Positions 61,030 to 64,000 of a stretch of DNA of 64,000 nucleotides are shown piece by piece (position 1 is the stretch's first letter; each line of letters starts with the position of its first letter). Origin of the DNA: Raineyella antarctica (GTDB lineage: Bacteria; Actinomycetota; Actinomycetes; Propionibacteriales; Propionibacteriaceae); contig NZ_FMYF01000001.1 in NCBI RefSeq assembly GCF_900092135.1, forward strand, positions 1-64,000. The letters run 5' to 3'. The position numbers were made by a program, and so were the translations under genes. The notes beneath the pieces were generated by a model, which saw only the letters and a program-made list of their open reading frames with translations, was not told where the DNA came from and ran no database searches.

Positions 61030-61878
61030 ATGAGTGGGCTCATCATCATCCTCATCGTCATCGTTCTCCTCGTGCTCGGCGTCGTCGGCTGGACGGTGGG
61101 CCAGTACAACTCCCTCGTCGGCATGCGCAACCGGGTGCAGGAGTCGTGGCGCCAGATCGACGTCGAGCTGAACCGACGCTACGAGCTGATCCCGAACCTG
61201 GTCGAGACCGTGCGCGGCTACGCGGCCCACGAGCACAACACGCTCGAGGACATCACCCGCCTGCGCAACCAGGCGGCCTCGCTCGCCTCGCACGAGGGAG
61301 CGACGCCCTCGGCACAGCGGGCCCAGGCCGAGGAGCAGCTGTCCGGTGCCGTCCGTAACCTGCTGGTCAGTGTCGAGGCCTACCCCGACCTGAAGTCGAA
61401 CACGAACTTCCTGGAGCTGCAGCGCGCCCTCACCGAGACCGAGGACCGTATTGCGGCCGGGCGTCGCTACTACAACGCGAACGTCCGCAACTACAACACG
61501 AAGATCGAGTCGTTCCCGACGAACATGATCGCGGGCCAGTTCAACTTCCAGAAGGCCGCGTACTTCGAGGTCGCCGACCACGCCCGGGCGGCCACCGACG
61601 TGAACTTCGGCGAGATCTCCTACCGTGGCGGTCAGCCGCAGGGCCAGCAGACTCCGCAGGCGCTGCCGCAGCAGCAGTCGGGGACACCGGCGATGCCCGC
61701 AGACTGGGGTCAGGGCCAGCAGGCCCCGCAGGGCCAGCCGCAGCAGTACGGTCAGGCTCCGCAGGGGCAGCCGGGGCAGTACGGTCAGGCTCCGCAGGGG
61801 CAGCCGGGGCAGTACGGTCAGGCTCCGCAGGGGCAGCCGGGGCAGAATGGCCAGTGGCCCCAGAACCCTCAGAACTGA
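61030..61878 (+). CDS. LemA family protein with YGQAPQGQPGQ repeat tail
   Basis: The 282-residue protein starts with a membrane helix (LIIILIVIVLLVLGVVGWTV) and the LemA domain: NRVQESWRQIDVELNRRYEL, IPNLVETVRGYAAHEHNTLE, AYPDLKSNTNFLELQRALTE and YYNANVRNYNTKIESFPTN. A Gln/Pro/Gly-rich tail follows, with three exact 11-residue repeats (61747-61845). LemA proteins scaffold membrane processes in Gram-positives; the function is not well defined. An AGGAGA site precedes the ATG. The adjacent gene at 62228 has a similar YGQPNQQGP repeat head. Confidence 0.92.
   Translation: MSGLIIILIVIVLLVLGVVGWTVGQYNSLVGMRNRVQESWRQIDVELNRRYELIPNLVETVRGYAAHEHNTLEDITRLRNQAASLASHEGATPSAQRAQAEEQLSGAVRNLLVSVEAYPDLKSNTNFLELQRALTETEDRIAAGRRYYNANVRNYNTKIESFPTNMIAGQFNFQKAAYFEVADHARAATDVNFGEISYRGGQPQGQQTPQALPQQQSGTPAMPADWGQGQQAPQGQPQQYGQAPQGQPGQYGQAPQGQPGQYGQAPQGQPGQNGQWPQNPQN
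61747..61845 (+). repeat. 33-bp tandem repeat in the LemA gene (three units)
   Basis: Three exact 33-base units encode YGQAPQGQPGQ. Being in frame, they can expand or contract without a frameshift. Confidence 0.9.
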
Positions 61879-61936
61879 CGCCCGGGCCGACGCCCGCGGC
61901 GCCGGGGCGAGGCTGGAGTGGCGGGTCCGGGTGGCT

Positions 61937-61982
61937 TAGGTGCGCCGAATCTGTTGCTCCACGGATAGATTTGGCGCACCTA
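61937..61982. repeat. Dispersed palindrome family 2, copy 2
   Basis: TAGGTGCGCCGAATCT (61937-61952) and AGATTTGGCGCACCTA (61967-61982) form 16-base arms with one mismatch around GTTGCTCCACGGAT. The loop is identical to that of copy 3. Confidence 0.85.
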
Positions 61983-62140
61983 GCTGTCCGAGGAGAAGTC
62001 GGCTGCCGACGGTTGCGCCCATGGATCGAGGTCTGAAGCTCCGAGCACCGGTTCTTGGTTCTGTGGAGGCGGTACCGCCGCCTGCGACAGGGCCGGTGCG
62101 TCGATGCAAAGTCGATGTGCGCCTGGTTGACCGGGGTCCC

Positions 62141-62188
62141 TTGGGTGCGGCAAATCTGTTGCTCCACGGATAGATTCGGCGCACCCAA
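62141..62188. repeat. Dispersed palindrome family 2, copy 3
   Basis: TTGGGTGCGGCAAATCT (62141-62157) and AGATTCGGCGCACCCAA (62172-62188) flank the same 14-base loop as copy 2. The two copies lie only 160 bases apart, between the LemA gene and the repeat-rich membrane gene. Confidence 0.85.
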
Positions 62189-62227
62189 GGAACTCGGGCG
62201 GACCGCCTGCGGCTCTACACTCGCATG

Positions 62228-62872
62228 GTGAACGCCGGCCAGGTCCCCTCCGAATCTCCGCGCCCGAATCAGCCGAACTCGTACGGCCAGGTGAACCAGC
62301 CCGGTCCTTCCAACCAGCAGAACCCCTACGGCCAGGGCAACCAGCCCGGCGCGTACGGGCAGCCGAACCAGCAGGGTCCTTACGGGCAGCCGAACCAGCA
62401 GGGTCCTTACGGGCAGCCGAACCAGCAGGGTCCTTACGGCCAGCCGAACCAGCCCGGTTCGTACGACCCACGAGCGGGGTCCGCGTACCGGTTGCCCGCC
62501 GAGCAGCACGGGCCCGGTGGACTGGTGGATCCCGCAGACGCCCGGGCCACACTCGAGGCACGCAAGGAACTCGGGCCGGACATGGACCAGGCTCTCGTCG
62601 ATTCGTTCACGGCCCGGGTCGAGCAGGCGCTCGTTGCCCGGGGCGGGTTCGAGGAGGCAGAGCGGCAGCGCCAGGCGGACCTGGCCAGGGTCGAGAGCAA
62701 GAACCAGATGGTTCTCGGCATCGTGTCGCTCAGCCTGGCCATCCCGCTGACCGCGATCTTCGCCGGGATCAGTGGACTGCTCGGCGGGATCATCGTGTGG
62801 GTCGGCATCGTCCTGGTGAACATGGCCTACGCCATGCGCAAGGGCCATCGGGGACCCGAGAGCCACAGCTGA
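62228..62872 (+). CDS. Membrane protein with Gln/Pro/Tyr-rich repeat head
   Basis: The 214-residue protein has a disordered N-terminal head with YGQPNQQGP in three near-exact 27-base units (62354-62434) plus partial copies. A charged coiled segment (EEAERQRQADLARVESKNQM) and two membrane helices (VLGIVSLSLAIPLTAIFAGI and LLGGIIVWVGIVLVNMAYAM) follow. I do not recognise a family. The head resembles the tail of the adjacent LemA protein, so the two may interact. The GTG at 62228 is chosen because TACACT ends six bases before it; the ATG three bases earlier is the alternative. Confidence 0.75.
   Translation: MNAGQVPSESPRPNQPNSYGQVNQPGPSNQQNPYGQGNQPGAYGQPNQQGPYGQPNQQGPYGQPNQQGPYGQPNQPGSYDPRAGSAYRLPAEQHGPGGLVDPADARATLEARKELGPDMDQALVDSFTARVEQALVARGGFEEAERQRQADLARVESKNQMVLGIVSLSLAIPLTAIFAGISGLLGGIIVWVGIVLVNMAYAMRKGHRGPESHS
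62354..62434 (+). repeat. 27-bp tandem repeat (three units)
   Basis: Three 27-base units encode YGQPNQQGP, followed by a partial fourth. They are in frame with the coding sequence. Confidence 0.85.
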
Positions 62873-62952
62873 TCACTTCGTCCTGATCGACTCTGCCGAC
62901 CCGATCGGCCGGCGTCACCCGACCCCCCGAACCGGGTAGGACCCGAGCCCTG

Positions 62953-63927
62953 CTATCCGCGCGCCCCGGCACACCGTCGGCAGCGGAGCGGCGACCCTTG
63001 CCAGCCGTTCGCCTTCAGCACCTGCGCGACCTCGGCAGCCACTTCGCACGGCCGGATCGCGACGTCCGACCAGCCGTAGCGCAGCGTCGTGAAGCCCAGC
63101 ACGCTCGACTTGTTGTCCCGCTTCATGTCCCGGAAACGAGCCTGGCCGCTGTGGTAGCGGGCGCCGTCGAGTTCGACCAGCGTGCGGTACTCCCGGTAGG
63201 CCACGTCGTGGAGCGCCCCGGACCTGATCGCCGCCTGCAACTCCCCGACCGGCAGTCCGTGCACACGTTCGCAGTCACGCCGGTACCGGTACTCCAGCAC
63301 GCTGCGCGCCCCGTTCGCCTCGTCCAGGATGTCCCGCAGCAGCGCGCGGTGGGGGAGCCGTGCCCGCTGCCGGGACCAGTAGTCCAACCCGGTCGCGGCC
63401 CAGCCGAACAGTCCCAGGGCCCCGGTCAGCAACGCCACGACCTCGTCCTCATCCTCGATCTCCGAGAGGAGGTCCAGCACGGTGTCCTCCATCGACGTCA
63501 TCCGGACGCGCCAGGGGAGCCGGACCTTGTCCGAGACCGGCCCGGCCTGCTCGCACCGGCCGAGACGATCGGTCCGCGGGACCCACAGTCCCGTACCGTC
63601 CCGCACGTGGGTGCCGGGGACACGTACGGTGACCGTCCGTGGCGGACTGTCCACCAGTCGCCAGACGTACGCCGCGGCCCGGCCGCCGACCGCCGCGCCC
63701 TGCCCGTACGCCAGTCCGGCGGCCACCACGTAGTGCTGCCAAGCCAGTGGGTCGGGGGCGAGCCGGTAGATCCCCCTCCCGAGGGCGCGCCACTGGCCGT
63801 CCCGGGCCCGGTTGCGGATCATGGCGTCGGTGAACCCGTCCGCGAGCAGGTCCCGGCGGGTGGTGGTCAGGTCGGTGGAGGCTGCTCGGCGCAGCAGGTC
63901 ACGGCTCGGCAGGCGTCGGGAAGGCAC
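62953..63927 (-). CDS. AbiEi-type antitoxin domain / DUF559-like protein
   Basis: The 324-residue protein has an N-terminal winged-helix of the AbiEi type (TTTRRDLLADGFTDAMIRNR, ALGRGIYRL). The C-terminal part resembles DUF559/Vsr-like nucleases: RSVLEYRYRRDCERVHGLP, LVELDGARYHSGQARFRDMK and VLGFTTLRYGWSDV, ending with CRRC. Such genes are common and often single in actinobacteria. No toxin gene is adjacent within the window, so a role in toxin-antitoxin control is uncertain. The GTG at 63927 has no strong ribosome site. It may act on DNA through the Glu/Asp/His set. Confidence 0.82.
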   Translation of the reverse strand: MPSRRLPSRDLLRRAASTDLTTTRRDLLADGFTDAMIRNRARDGQWRALGRGIYRLAPDPLAWQHYVVAAGLAYGQGAAVGGRAAAYVWRLVDSPPRTVTVRVPGTHVRDGTGLWVPRTDRLGRCEQAGPVSDKVRLPWRVRMTSMEDTVLDLLSEIEDEDEVVALLTGALGLFGWAATGLDYWSRQRARLPHRALLRDILDEANGARSVLEYRYRRDCERVHGLPVGELQAAIRSGALHDVAYREYRTLVELDGARYHSGQARFRDMKRDNKSSVLGFTTLRYGWSDVAIRPCEVAAEVAQVLKANGWQGSPLRCRRCAGARG

Positions 63928-64000
63928 GCCGGAGGGTGGGACAGTGGGACGTCCGACGTCCCCTGCGTCGCCCGGCTGTGGACAACGGACGGACCCGCCA

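Noticed and set aside
61747-61845. Possible CRISPR-like array
   Set aside because: The units are directly adjacent without spacers and are in frame with the LemA coding sequence.

Overview
The window is a high-GC chromosomal segment from an actinomycete. Signs of this include GTG/TTG starts, a CmtR-type ArsR regulator, a HAIR operator in front of clpB, a class E-type sortase, a mycothiol-dependent-enzyme remnant and many leaderless starts. The abundance of GTACG words and the gene content would suit Propionibacteriaceae or a close relative, but that placement is inference. I saw no rRNA, tRNA or CRISPR array.

Region 1 (1-27 kb) looks accessory and partly decayed. It begins with an IS110-family transposase and a structured leader that could be its guide (bridge) RNA. 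Next come a membrane-anchored winged-helix protein, a flavin monooxygenase and a cmtR-ctpG cadmium/lead-type resistance pair. A sulfur-stress cluster follows: an MFS carrier and an MBL-fold/double-rhodanese protein, divergent from an ArsR-rhodanese fusion. A MerR regulator sits upstream of a SulP transporter with its own operator. Between 13.5 and 23 kb lies an envelope-signalling block with three histidine kinase/response regulator pairs. It also holds two glycine/methionine/tryptophan-rich SHOCT proteins with duplicated promoters, a PepSY protein, a phosphodiester-glycosidase-domain protein and a small secreted protein. A PRC-barrel/MgtE-N protein is then translationally coupled to an NRAMP-related carrier whose metal-site residues look altered (possible Mg2+ transport). 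Gene remnants are scattered through the region: a mycothiol-dependent isomerase, a cysteine desulfurase tail, a second ctpG 3' end with an internal deletion, kdpC/kdpD pieces and a SnoaL-like tail.

Region 2 (27-50.6 kb) is mostly intact housekeeping and transport genes: katG, sppA, an orphan SsuA-type binding protein, a TRAP transporter operon, small enzymes, DUF488, a degenerate AlkB homologue, an ABC-2 exporter, clpB under a HAIR element, GyrI-like, two secreted proteins, RibD-like reductase, aldo/keto reductase and a CitE-like lyase.

Region 3 (50.7-64 kb) starts with a GT2 glycosyltransferase and DUF2304 protein followed by three tandem paralogues of a large polytopic membrane protein (DUF6541/GT-C-like). 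This is the best candidate for an undescribed system, probably lipid-linked glycan assembly. After it come two PspC-domain proteins, a spermidine-synthase-like protein, a sortase, pyrE, LemA with an 11-residue repeat tail, a repeat-rich membrane protein and an AbiEi/DUF559-like protein.

Two families of dispersed palindromes, one three-copy direct repeat and many -10 hexamers placed 6-7 nt before start codons are cross-cutting features of the window.
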